A DNA stretch of 64,000 bases from Pseudomonas sp. CFBP13508 (GTDB lineage: Bacteria; Pseudomonadota; Gammaproteobacteria; Pseudomonadales; Pseudomonadaceae). The notes below the pieces were generated by a model that saw only the letters and a program-made list of their open reading frames with translations, was not told the origin of the DNA and searched no databases. The DNA lies in NCBI RefSeq assembly GCF_005233515.1, contig NZ_QFZZ01000002.1:124001-188000 (forward strand), written 5' to 3'. The translations under genes were made by a program, and so were the position numbers. Each line of letters opens with the position of its first letter. Within the stretch, counting starts at the first letter, position 1. Below are positions 56,526 to 64,000 of the stretch, piece by piece.

Positions 56526-57536
56526 TTAAGGCAGCAGACGATCCGGCAACAGGCGCATCAGTTGAGTGTCGAACCAGGCCACAAAGGCTGGCGACGGCAC
56601 GGCATCGACCGCCAGATACCACCAGTCGGCAGCAGCAAAGGCACGGCACTTCACCGCGTCCTTTTCGGTCATCACCAACGGCAATGACGGGGTGAAATTC
56701 AACGCCTGCACGCTGTACTCGGCGTGGTCGGCAAATGCATGGGCGATCGGCCGCCAGTCTAGCGCTTCGAGGGTATTGAAGAAACGTTGCGGATTGCCGA
56801 TCCCGGCCACCGCGTGCAGCGCTTGCCCGGCCGGGAAATGCTCAAGCGACTGACGCTCGCCGCTGCGCAGATTGACCAGCGCCGTAGGTTGCAGGCGAAA
56901 AGCGAAACCATCGTCGCGATCATCAAGGGCACCGTTGAACAGCACGCCATCGACACTTTGCAGGCGCTCGACCGGCTCACGCAAAGGCCCGGCCGGCAGA
57001 CAGCGCTGGTTGCCCAGGCCACGTGCAGCGTCGATCAGCACCAGTTCCAGATCCCGCGCCAGACGATAATGCTGCATGCCGTCGTCAGACAGAATCAGAT
57101 CCAGTGGCTCACTGGCAATCAAGGCTTTGACCGCGGCGCTGCGATCAGGGTCGATCATCAGCGGCACGCCAGTGCGCTGGACGATCAGCAGCGGCTCGTC
57201 ACCGGCAATCTCGGCGCTGTGCTCGGCCTCGACGCGCCACGGCAGTTGCGGCGGTTTGGCGCCGTAACCGCGACTGACCACGCCGACGCGCAGTCCACGG
57301 CGTCGGCAATGTTCGATCAGCCAGAGAATCATCGGCGTCTTGCCCGTGCCGCCAACGGTGATATTGCCGACCACGATCAGCGGCACGGGCGATTGGTAGA
57401 TCTCTCCGTCACCGTCGAGAAAGCGCTGACGCTTGTTGATCACCACGCGGCGATACAGCATTTCCAGCGGTCGCAGCAGCGTCAGGGCCGGATGCCCCTG
57501 ATACCACGCGGCGAGCAGGCGATCGGACAGGCTCAT
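56526..57536 (-). CDS. lpxK: Tetraacyldisaccharide 4'-kinase
   Basis: 336 aa. P-loop [13 protein letters not shown] at about 56-68, followed by VVSRGYGAK and [10 protein letters not shown]. It adds the 4'-phosphate to lipid A precursor at the inner membrane. Its start overlaps the exbD stop by 1 bp. Confidence 0.95.
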   Translation of the reverse strand: MSLSDRLLAAWYQGHPALTLLRPLEMLYRRVVINKRQRFLDGDGEIYQSPVPLIVVGNITVGGTGKTPMILWLIEHCRRRGLRVGVVSRGYGAKPPQLPWRVEAEHSAEIAGDEPLLIVQRTGVPLMIDPDRSAAVKALIASEPLDLILSDDGMQHYRLARDLELVLIDAARGLGNQRCLPAGPLREPVERLQSVDGVLFNGALDDRDDGFAFRLQPTALVNLRSGERQSLEHFPAGQALHAVAGIGNPQRFFNTLEALDWRPIAHAFADHAEYSVQALNFTPSLPLVMTEKDAVKCRAFAAADWWYLAVDAVPSPAFVAWFDTQLMRLLPDRLLP

Positions 57537-57964
57537 CAGGATTTCGGCGCCGCCTCGACCGTGGTCATGCGCAGATGGCTGAAACCGAGCTTGCCGGCCG
57601 CATCCATGGCGGTGATCACCGATTGATGCTGGGCCTTGCCATCGGCACTGATCGACAGCGGCATGTTGGTGTCGCCGTTGGATTCTTTCTGCATGGCTTC
57701 CATCAGCGTCGGCAGGTCATTCTTCGGCAGAATCTTGTTGTTCACTGAGAACACGCCTTCGGCACTGATCGCGACGTCCAACTGTTTGACCTGCTGATCT
57801 TCGGCAGGCGAGCCGCTGACCGCTTCCGGCAGATCCACGCGCAACTGGGTTTCCCGAGTGAAAGTGGTAGTGACCACGAAAAACAGCAGCAGGATAAACA
57901 CCACGTCGATCAGCGACGCGAGGTTGATGTCTACGGTTTCCCGGGGCTTGCGACGGAATTTCAC
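57536..57964 (-). CDS. exbD: ExbD/TolR-family transport protein
   Basis: 142 aa. One N-terminal membrane span (about 15-37) with the proton-path Asp in [18 protein letters not shown], then a periplasmic domain. With ExbB it forms a proton-driven motor for TonB-type transport. Overlaps exbB by 4 bp. Confidence 0.93.
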   Translation of the reverse strand: MKFRRKPRETVDINLASLIDVVFILLLFFVVTTTFTRETQLRVDLPEAVSGSPAEDQQVKQLDVAISAEGVFSVNNKILPKNDLPTLMEAMQKESNGDTNMPLSISADGKAQHQSVITAMDAAGKLGFSHLRMTTVEAAPKS

Positions 57965-58596
57965 GCTTTGCCCTCGGCCAGATCGACATCACGGTCGCCC
58001 TGCACCACTTCCACCAGTTTGATCGCTTCCTGCTCCATACCGACCACCAGCTCGTCGATGCGGCGCTGCAAAAACCGGTGGAAGAACACCGCTGGAATCC
58101 CGACCATCAGGCCCGCTGCGGTCGTGATCAGCGCTTTGGAAATACCGCCGGCCAGTACCGAAGCATTTGTGGTCATGCCGGAACCGGTGAAGGCACTGAA
58201 AATATCGATCATGCCCAACACAGTACCGAGCAGGCCGAGCAACGGCGCCATCGCGGCGATGGTGCCTAGAGCGTTGATGTAGCGTTCGAGTTCATGAATG
58301 ACCCGCGCGGCGGCCTCTTCGATGCACTCTTTCATGATCTCGCGACCATGCTTGGAATTGGCCAGGCCTGCGGCGAGGATTTCCCCCAGCGGCGAGTTGG
58401 CGCGCAATTCCTTGAGTTTTTCCTTGTTGAGCTGCTTGTCCTTGATCCAGACCCAGACCTGACCCAGCAGATGCTCGGGGGTGACGCGACTGGCGCGCAG
58501 CGTCCACAGGCGCTCGGCGACGATCGCCATGGCCGCGATGGAACTCAGAATGATCGGCAACATCATCCAGCCGCCGGATTTGACCAATTCCCACAC
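57961..58596 (-). CDS. exbB: ExbB/TolQ-family transport protein
   Basis: 211 aa from a GTG (then WELVKSGGWMMLPIILSS), with AGGGGA upstream; the open frame to 58974 runs into comEC and is not coding. Three membrane spans; MotA/ExbB core IAAMAPLLGLLGTVLGMIDI. Pairs with ExbD. No tonB gene adjoins it. Confidence 0.92.
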   Translation of the reverse strand: MWELVKSGGWMMLPIILSSIAAMAIVAERLWTLRASRVTPEHLLGQVWVWIKDKQLNKEKLKELRANSPLGEILAAGLANSKHGREIMKECIEEAAARVIHELERYINALGTIAAMAPLLGLLGTVLGMIDIFSAFTGSGMTTNASVLAGGISKALITTAAGLMVGIPAVFFHRFLQRRIDELVVGMEQEAIKLVEVVQGDRDVDLAEGKA

Positions 58597-58697
58597 AGTG
58601 ACAGTCCCCTCGAAAAAGTGCGCCACTTTACCATACCGATCCACGATTAAGAGCCGCCGCCCCGACGACCGTGAGGTGGCACTCATGCTGGCACCGA

Positions 58698-60932
58698 TCA
58701 ACGGCCAGCCACCGGTGGATCGCGCCAGAAACGCCGCTGTTGATGCATCGTCCACGGCGGTTTGAAGCTGCCCAGTTGCAGATGAATGGCACCGTGCTCG
58801 GCGCTGTCGTAGATGCGCAGGCCCTGTTTGCGATAGCGCGCCAGCACGGTCGGATGCGGATGACCGAAGGAGTTGCCGTGGCCACGGGAGATCAGCACCG
58901 CTTCGGGCTGCAAGGCTTTGAGCAGGACCATCGATGATGAACTGCGGCTGCCGTGATGTGGCGATTGCAGCCACTGCGTCGGCACGGCCAGCGGGCTGTC
59001 GAGCAGAACACGCTCGGCGCGAATGTCGATGTCGCCGGTGAGCAGCAGGCGTTCGCCGTTGGCCTCGATCTGCAAGACACAGGAGCGCTGGTTGCTGTCA
59101 TCGGCTGCCGACCATTGCCAGAGCTGGAACTGCACGCCGTCCCACTGCCACTGTTCGCCACTCGCGCAGGCTTCGGCGCTCAACTCGGGCGGCAGGTTTG
59201 GCGGATCGCCGCTGACAACGCGCTGCACCCTCAATCCCCGCATCACCGCCAGAGCACCGCCAGCGTGATCGGCGTCAGCGTGGCTGAGCAGCATCAGGTC
59301 TAGCGCTTGCACATTGAATTTACGTAACGCTGGCAATACCACTCGCTCGCCGAGATCGAACTCGCCGAAACGTGGGCCGGCGTCATAGAGAAGCGCGTGA
59401 TGGCGGGTGCGGATGAGGATGGCCAGGCCTTGGCCGACATCGAGTTGCCAGACATCGGCCCGCCCTTCTTCCATGCGCTCTCGGGGCGGCAACACCAAGA
59501 GCAAGAGCAGCGGCCAGCCCAACGGACGCAGCGGCACACCACGGGGCAACAACAATAAAATCACGCCAAGGCTGCCCAGTATCAACGCCCAAAATGGAAT
59601 GGCGGCAGGTATCCATGCTGGCCATTGCCCGGCAATCAGCGCCAGCCCGTTAAACAGCCAGTCGATCAAACCACCGGCCAGCCACAACAGCCCTTCGCCG
59701 ACATAAGGCACGGGCAGCAATAGCGTGCCGAGCAATGCCGGCGGCAGCACCACGAGGCTGACCCACGGCACCGCCAACAGATTTGCGACGGGGCCGCTGA
59801 CGCTGATCGGCAAGCTCAGCGCCAGCAACACCGGACACAAGCCGATTGCGATCAGCCACTGCGCGCGGGTCCATGTCTGCCACCAGCGCCAGGCCCCCAG
59901 CCGCCCGCCGAAAGTGAAGATCAACACTGCCACCGCCGCGAAGGACAGCCAGAAGCCGGGACGCAAACTGGCCAGTGGATCAAACAGCAGCACGCCATTG
60001 AACGCCAGCAATAACGGCCACCACGCACCAAGATGGCGAAAACGCAGGCGCCACAGCAGCACCAGCGCCACCATCACGCAGGCGCGCTGCACTGGCACAT
60101 CGAAGCCTGCGAGCAAGCCGTAACCCAGCGCCGCCGCGAAGGCCAGACCACAGGCCCACGGCAACCATGGCCAGCGCAATGGCCAGATTCCGAAACGCGC
60201 CAGCCCGGCGACCAGCATATACATCACCGCCGCCAGCAAACCGATGTGCTGGCCGGAGATCACCAGCAAATGCACGGTGCCGGTGTCTTGCAGCACCTGC
60301 CAATCCTCGCGACTGAGGCCTGAACCGTCACCAAGCACCAGCGCCGCCAGCGCGCCCTCACGTCCTTGCGCATCCACCGCCAGCAGGCGTTGGCGAACAC
60401 CGTCGCGCCATGCATACCGGGCCTCAGCCAGGCGCTGGCCATCCTTGATCGTGCCGGTCGCACCGATCCGTTGCGCCAACAGCCAGGCCTCGTAATCGAA
60501 GGCGTCCGGGTTGAGCAAGCCACTCGGGCGCTTCAATTTCACCGCCAGACGCCAACGCTCACCACTATTGACCGGCGGCCCGGCGTACCAGGCCAGGCGC
60601 AGCAGCGATGGCAGTTTTTCATGGCGTGAACAGGCATCAGCCAGCTCGAAACGCACCACGCCATCGCTGTGCTGCGGCAAGCCGACCACACGCCCTTCGA
60701 GCCAACGGGTTTCTCCGTCCAGACTCGGTGGCAAGCGGTCATTCAGCGCCCACTGCGCGCCAACGCAGGCCCAGGTAAAGCCAAACAGCAAACATGCCAA
60801 TGGATAGCTGCGAAACGGCAGCAGCATCAGCGCCACCACTGGCAGCACTACCAACAAGCCGACCGGCGGCAAGGCCGGCAAAAAAACCGGGGCCAGCAGA
60901 CCGACTGCCAGCGCCATCATCCCTGTGCGCAT
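58698..60932 (-). CDS. comEC: DNA internalisation protein ComEC/Rec2
   Basis: 744 aa from the ATG after AAGGA. N-terminal soluble domain, central competence domain with about 8-10 membrane spans (HLLVISGQHIGLLAAVMYML) and C-terminal metallo-beta-lactamase domain (MLLSHADADHAGGALAVM). It is the inner-membrane channel for single-stranded DNA uptake. It is complete, so natural transformation is conceivable. Confidence 0.93.
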   Translation of the reverse strand: MRTGMMALAVGLLAPVFLPALPPVGLLVVLPVVALMLLPFRSYPLACLLFGFTWACVGAQWALNDRLPPSLDGETRWLEGRVVGLPQHSDGVVRFELADACSRHEKLPSLLRLAWYAGPPVNSGERWRLAVKLKRPSGLLNPDAFDYEAWLLAQRIGATGTIKDGQRLAEARYAWRDGVRQRLLAVDAQGREGALAALVLGDGSGLSREDWQVLQDTGTVHLLVISGQHIGLLAAVMYMLVAGLARFGIWPLRWPWLPWACGLAFAAALGYGLLAGFDVPVQRACVMVALVLLWRLRFRHLGAWWPLLLAFNGVLLFDPLASLRPGFWLSFAAVAVLIFTFGGRLGAWRWWQTWTRAQWLIAIGLCPVLLALSLPISVSGPVANLLAVPWVSLVVLPPALLGTLLLPVPYVGEGLLWLAGGLIDWLFNGLALIAGQWPAWIPAAIPFWALILGSLGVILLLLPRGVPLRPLGWPLLLLLVLPPRERMEEGRADVWQLDVGQGLAILIRTRHHALLYDAGPRFGEFDLGERVVLPALRKFNVQALDLMLLSHADADHAGGALAVMRGLRVQRVVSGDPPNLPPELSAEACASGEQWQWDGVQFQLWQWSAADDSNQRSCVLQIEANGERLLLTGDIDIRAERVLLDSPLAVPTQWLQSPHHGSRSSSSMVLLKALQPEAVLISRGHGNSFGHPHPTVLARYRKQGLRIYDSAEHGAIHLQLGSFKPPWTMHQQRRFWRDPPVAGR

Positions 60933-61068
60933 ATGCCCGTCCTTGAGAGTCCCCTCCTTAGGCATAGCGGGTCTGCGGCACCACTGTCGTCAACAATTGT
61001 CACAAAGTCTGAATGGGCGGTTCGTAGAATCCAGACATACTTGCCGCCTTAACCGACCGAGAAGCCTT

Positions 61069-61587
61069 ATGCCCCGGCGCTTATTCAAACGTTACATGCC
61101 CGACCCGACGAGCATCAGGGAACACAAATCCTTACGCTTTCTCGGCACGTTGCTGCATGACCCGAACCTCTGGCATCTCAACCGCCACTCGGTCGCCCGG
61201 GCGATGGCGGTCGGCCTGTTTGCGGCGTTCCTGCCGATACCTGCGCAGATGCTGGTCGCGGCGGCATTGGCGGTGATGGTGCGCGGCAATATGCCGATCG
61301 CGGTGAGTCTGGTCTGGCTGACCAATCCGATCACCATGCCGGCGGTGTTTTTCTGCACCTACCAGGCCGGGGCGTTCCTGATGGATGTGCCGGCGCGGCA
61401 TCTGCCGGACGAGCTGACCTGGGAATGGATCAGCGGTGAGCTGTCGACGTTGTGGCAGCCGTTTTTATTGGGCTCGGTGGTCGTCGGCCTGGTGCTGGGC
61501 GTCCTCGCCTACTTTCTGGTGATGCTGTACTGGCGCTGGTGGGTGGCGCGGCAATGGCGGAGGCGCAAGAAAAGCCGGCAGAAATGA
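61069..61587 (+). CDS. DUF2062-family membrane protein
   Basis: 172 aa from the ATG giving MPRRLFKRYMPDPTSIREHK. Three or four membrane spans with ARAMAVGLFAAFLPIPAQML and LVWLTNPITMPAVFFCTYQA, the DUF2062 core. A basic C-terminal tail. Function unknown. Divergent from comEC. Confidence 0.88.
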   Translation: MPRRLFKRYMPDPTSIREHKSLRFLGTLLHDPNLWHLNRHSVARAMAVGLFAAFLPIPAQMLVAAALAVMVRGNMPIAVSLVWLTNPITMPAVFFCTYQAGAFLMDVPARHLPDELTWEWISGELSTLWQPFLLGSVVVGLVLGVLAYFLVMLYWRWWVARQWRRRKKSRQK

Positions 61588-61592
61588 ATGCA

Positions 61593-61624
61593 AAACGGCC
61601 TCCGCGATGGGAGGCCGTTTTTTG
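61593..61624 (+). terminator. Terminator after the DUF2062 gene
   Basis: Stem AACGGCCTCC / GGAGGCCGTT with short loop, then TTTTTTG. Confidence 0.85.
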
Positions 61625-61643
61625 TTGTGTCTGCGCTGGCCCC

Positions 61644-61708
61644 TTCGCGAGCAGGCTCGCTCCCACAGAGAACATCATTCCAGTGTGGGAGCGAGCCTGC
61701 TCGCGAAG
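61644..61708. repeat. REP pair in tail-to-tail orientation
   Basis: TTCGCGAGCAGGCTCGCTCC followed by its reverse complement after about 20 bp, the same arrangement as at 19089-19153. It lies in the convergent gap before the ABC permease stop codon (61726). Confidence 0.85.
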
Positions 61709-61725
61709 AAAGCGACGCGGTCGGA

Positions 61726-62505
61726 TCAGGTACGCATCCCGCGCCCGCTCACCAGCAACCGCGCACAGCCGAGATACAGCACCACGGTCGCCACCAGCAT
61801 GAAGGTGATGGCGATGCCGATACGGATATCCGAGACACCAAGGATGCCGTAGCGGAAGGCGTTGACCATGTGCAGCACCGGGTTGGCCAGCGACACGGTC
61901 TGCCAGAACGGTGGCAGCAAAGTGATCGAGTAGAACACGCCGCCCAGGTAAGTCAGCGGGGTCAGCACAAAGGTCGGAATGATCGAAATATCATCGAAGT
62001 TGCGCGCAAACACCGCGTTGATGAAGCCCAGCAGCGAGAAGATTGTCGCGGTCAGCACTACCACCAGAATGGTCACGCCGAGGTGATGCACCTGCAGATG
62101 GGTGAAGAACAGCGACAGGATCGTCACGATCAGCCCCACCGCCAGACCGCGCAATACCCCACCAATGGTGAAGCCGATCAGGATCGTGTGCGGTGACACC
62201 GGCGAGACCATCAGCTCTTCGATCGAGCGCTGGAACTTGCTGCCGAAGAAGCTCGAGACCACGTTGCCGTAGGAGTTGGTGATCACCGACATCATGATCA
62301 GCCCCGGCACGATGTACTCCATGTAAGTGAAGCCACCCATGTCGCCGATCTGCCGGCCGATCAGGTTGCCGAAGATCACGAAGTACAGAACCATGGTGAT
62401 CGCCGGCGGCAGCAGCGTCTGCGGCCAGATCCGCATGAAGCGTTTGACCTCGCGGTAGACGATGGTTTGCAGGGCGACGAGGTTGGGCCCGAACTCGGAA
62501 CTCAT
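61726..62505 (-). CDS. ABC-2 type export permease (YadH-like)
   Basis: 259 aa, six membrane spans. Family segments LIGRQIGDMGGFTYMEYIVP and FQRSIEELMVSPVSPHTILI. Its start overlaps the ATPase stop by 4 bp. With the ATPase it forms an exporter of unknown substrate. Confidence 0.92.
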   Translation of the reverse strand: MSSEFGPNLVALQTIVYREVKRFMRIWPQTLLPPAITMVLYFVIFGNLIGRQIGDMGGFTYMEYIVPGLIMMSVITNSYGNVVSSFFGSKFQRSIEELMVSPVSPHTILIGFTIGGVLRGLAVGLIVTILSLFFTHLQVHHLGVTILVVVLTATIFSLLGFINAVFARNFDDISIIPTFVLTPLTYLGGVFYSITLLPPFWQTVSLANPVLHMVNAFRYGILGVSDIRIGIAITFMLVATVVLYLGCARLLVSGRGMRT

Positions 62506-63434
62506 ACCGCCACCTTCGACAGATTTTTCTCCACCAGGGACACGAACAACTCCTCGAGGCGATTGGTTTTGTTACGCAGGCTCAGCACTTCGATGTTCTG
62601 CTGCGCCAACTGGGTGAACAACGCCGTGATGCCCATGGATTTGTCGACCTGCACCTCCAGCGTGTGGCCGTCGAGCAATCGGGCCGGGTAGCCGAGCAAT
62701 TGCGGCGCCGCGCTCAAGTCGTTCTTCAGGTCAAGCAAAAAGGTCTCCACATGCAACTGGCCCAGCAACTGTTTCATGCTGGTGTTTTCGACGATGGTGC
62801 CGTGGTCGATGATGCCGATGTTGCGGCACAGCTGCTCGGCCTCTTCCAGGTAATGCGTGGTCAGGATGATGGTGATGCCCTTCTGATTCAGCTCGGTGAG
62901 GAAGGTCCACATCGAACGGCGCAGTTCGATATCGACGCCCGCAGTCGGCTCATCGAGGATCAGCAGACGCGGTTCATGCACCAGCGCACGGGCAATCATC
63001 AAACGCCGTTTCATGCCGCCGGACAGCGAACGCGACGGCACATCACGCTTGTCCCACAGGCCGAGCTGGGTCAGGTACTGCTCGGCGCGTTCCTTGGCGA
63101 CTTTCGCCGGAATGCCGTAGTAACCGGCCTGGGTTACGACGATGTCGAAGGTCTTTTCGAACTGGTTGAAGTTGAATTCCTGCGGCACCACGCCGATCGA
63201 GCGTTTGAGCGCCGCCGGGCTCTTGTCCAGGTCATTGCCGAAAATATTCACGGTGCCGCTGGTCTTGTTGACCAGGGTCGAGAGAATGCCGATGGTGGTG
63301 GATTTGCCGGCGCCGTTGGGGCCGAGCAAGGCGAAAAAGTCACCTTCGGCGACGTCCAGATCGATACCACTCAAGGCCTGGAACCCGTTGCCGTAGGTTT
63401 TGGTTAGCTGCCGGATGGACAGAGCGGAACTCAT
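62502..63434 (-). CDS. ABC transporter ATP-binding protein (YadG-like)
   Basis: 310 aa from the ATG giving MSSALSIRQLTKTYGNGFQA; the open frame to 63539 is not needed. Walker A GPNGAGKSTT, signature RSLSGGMKRRLMIARAL, Walker B LLILDEPTAGVD and H-loop TTHYLEEAEQLC. Energises the ABC-2 permease encoded next to it. Confidence 0.93.
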   Translation of the reverse strand: MSSALSIRQLTKTYGNGFQALSGIDLDVAEGDFFALLGPNGAGKSTTIGILSTLVNKTSGTVNIFGNDLDKSPAALKRSIGVVPQEFNFNQFEKTFDIVVTQAGYYGIPAKVAKERAEQYLTQLGLWDKRDVPSRSLSGGMKRRLMIARALVHEPRLLILDEPTAGVDIELRRSMWTFLTELNQKGITIILTTHYLEEAEQLCRNIGIIDHGTIVENTSMKQLLGQLHVETFLLDLKNDLSAAPQLLGYPARLLDGHTLEVQVDKSMGITALFTQLAQQNIEVLSLRNKTNRLEELFVSLVEKNLSKVAV

Positions 63435-63567
63435 ATCGGATTTACGCACCAAGAAGGAAGGAAAGAAGTAAATAAGGGCGGGCGGCGAGGGAAACAACCG
63501 CGGCGCAAGTTCGCAATGGTGCTTGCCCCCGCCGCACAAGTACAGTCAAGTGTGTCGATAGTAATTA

Positions 63568-64000
63568 TCAAGTCAACGCGGTCATGACCGCCTTCTGATA
63601 GGCCGCACGCTGCTTCAAACGTTCATACCAGGCCTGCAGATGCGGTTGCGGAGCGCGCTCGATGGGCATTTCGAACCAGGCGTAAATGAAGCTGCCCAGC
63701 GGAATGTCGCCCATGCCGATGTCATTGCCGGAAAGATAGGGCTGGCTGATCAAGGCGTGGTCGGCCATGTTCAGCAATTCATCGCATTCCTTGATCGCGG
63801 CGTTGATCGCCTTCCAGTCCTGCTTCTCCGCAGGCGTGCGCAGCACACCCCAGAACACCGTGCGAAACGGCCCGGCGAAACTCGACGTGGTCCAGTCCAT
63901 CCATTTGTCCGCCGTGGCGCGGGCTTGCGCATCCGCCGGATACCAGGCGCTGTCCGGGGCGTGTTTGGCCAGCAGATAGCGAACGATGGCGTTGGATTCC
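63568..64000 (-). CDS. Glutathione S-transferase, C-terminal part (cut by window edge)
   Basis: The last 144 codons are present. The visible part begins with the glutathione-site motif ESNAIVRYLL (end of the thioredoxin fold), then an all-helical GST_C domain (WMDWTTSSFAGPFRTVFWGV, SGNDIGMGDIPLGSFIYAWF). The start lies beyond 64000. Substrate unknown. Confidence 0.88.
   Translation of the reverse strand, partial: ESNAIVRYLLAKHAPDSAWYPADAQARATADKWMDWTTSSFAGPFRTVFWGVLRTPAEKQDWKAINAAIKECDELLNMADHALISQPYLSGNDIGMGDIPLGSFIYAWFEMPIERAPQPHLQAWYERLKQRAAYQKAVMTALT

Overview
The window looks like a chromosomal segment of a fluorescent Pseudomonas (P. fluorescens group). This rests on the gene order etfBA / etf-QO ... 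rgsA-tatD-pilZ-holB-tmk-mltG-pabC-fabF-acpP-fabG-fabD-plsX-rpmF-yceD-maf-sppA-HAD-rluC / rne ... murB-ptp-kdsB-ycaR-lpxK-exbD-exbB-comEC, which from memory matches the P. aeruginosa PA2951-PA2985 block. The GC-rich codon use and the many REP/REPIN palindromes of the GTGGGAGCGAGC type point the same way. No tRNA, rRNA, CRISPR array or integrase was seen.

Layout. (1) 1-3.5 kb: electron-transfer-flavoprotein genes etfBA and the divergent ETF-ubiquinone oxidoreductase, with candidate PsrA and LiuR operators between them. (2) 3.7-29.5 kb: an accessory stretch that separates etf from the rgsA/tatD block. It holds an AraC regulator with a zinc alcohol dehydrogenase, a D-galactonate operon (dgoK-dgoA-dgoD-dgoT-IclR), an AT-rich type VI secretion cargo module (unknown protein, broken PAAR gene, lipase-like effector, lipoprotein), a GNAT acetyltransferase, an HD-domain protein and three small stress-type genes. 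It continues with a yegW/U/V-like operon carrying an NCS1 permease, a 0.6-kb tandem-repeat element, and an arabinose/galactose ABC transporter operon (sugar dehydrogenase, araF, araG, araH) with an upstream lactonase and FadR-type regulator. (3) 28-31 kb: DUF1285, DUF4823 lipoprotein, moaA and a TetR regulator. (4) 31.5-45 kb: sRNA rgsA and a dense housekeeping block for DNA replication, peptidoglycan, folate and fatty-acid synthesis. (5) 45-49 kb: RNase E with a leader of about 640 nt. (6) 49-54 kb: a molybdenum hydroxylase operon with its cofactor maturation genes. (7) 54-61.6 kb: envelope genes (murB, kdsB, lpxK, exbBD) and comEC. (8) 61.6-64 kb: an ABC-2 exporter and a truncated glutathione S-transferase gene.

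How the parts work together. The sugar genes in the two accessory operons add up to a complete oxidative De Ley-Doudoroff route: ABC uptake, sugar 1-dehydrogenase, lactonase, galactonate dehydratase, KDGal kinase and KDPGal aldolase. The two operons, 15 kb apart, share one promoter design: a palindrome (TCCCATA-T-TATGGGA type) centred exactly 46 bp from the edge of the -10 box, a TTGAGA-N18-TATAGT promoter, and a shared 5' leader ending in AGGTGAAG-G/T-GATGCAG. This is the most striking unexplained signal in the window. A second operator, shared by the FadR-type regulator gene and araF, suggests a second layer of control. Other points worth a look are an in-frame TGA in the PAAR gene, the tandem-repeat element with terminal inverted repeats, and a leader ORF with an internal terminator-like hairpin ahead of the sugar dehydrogenase.
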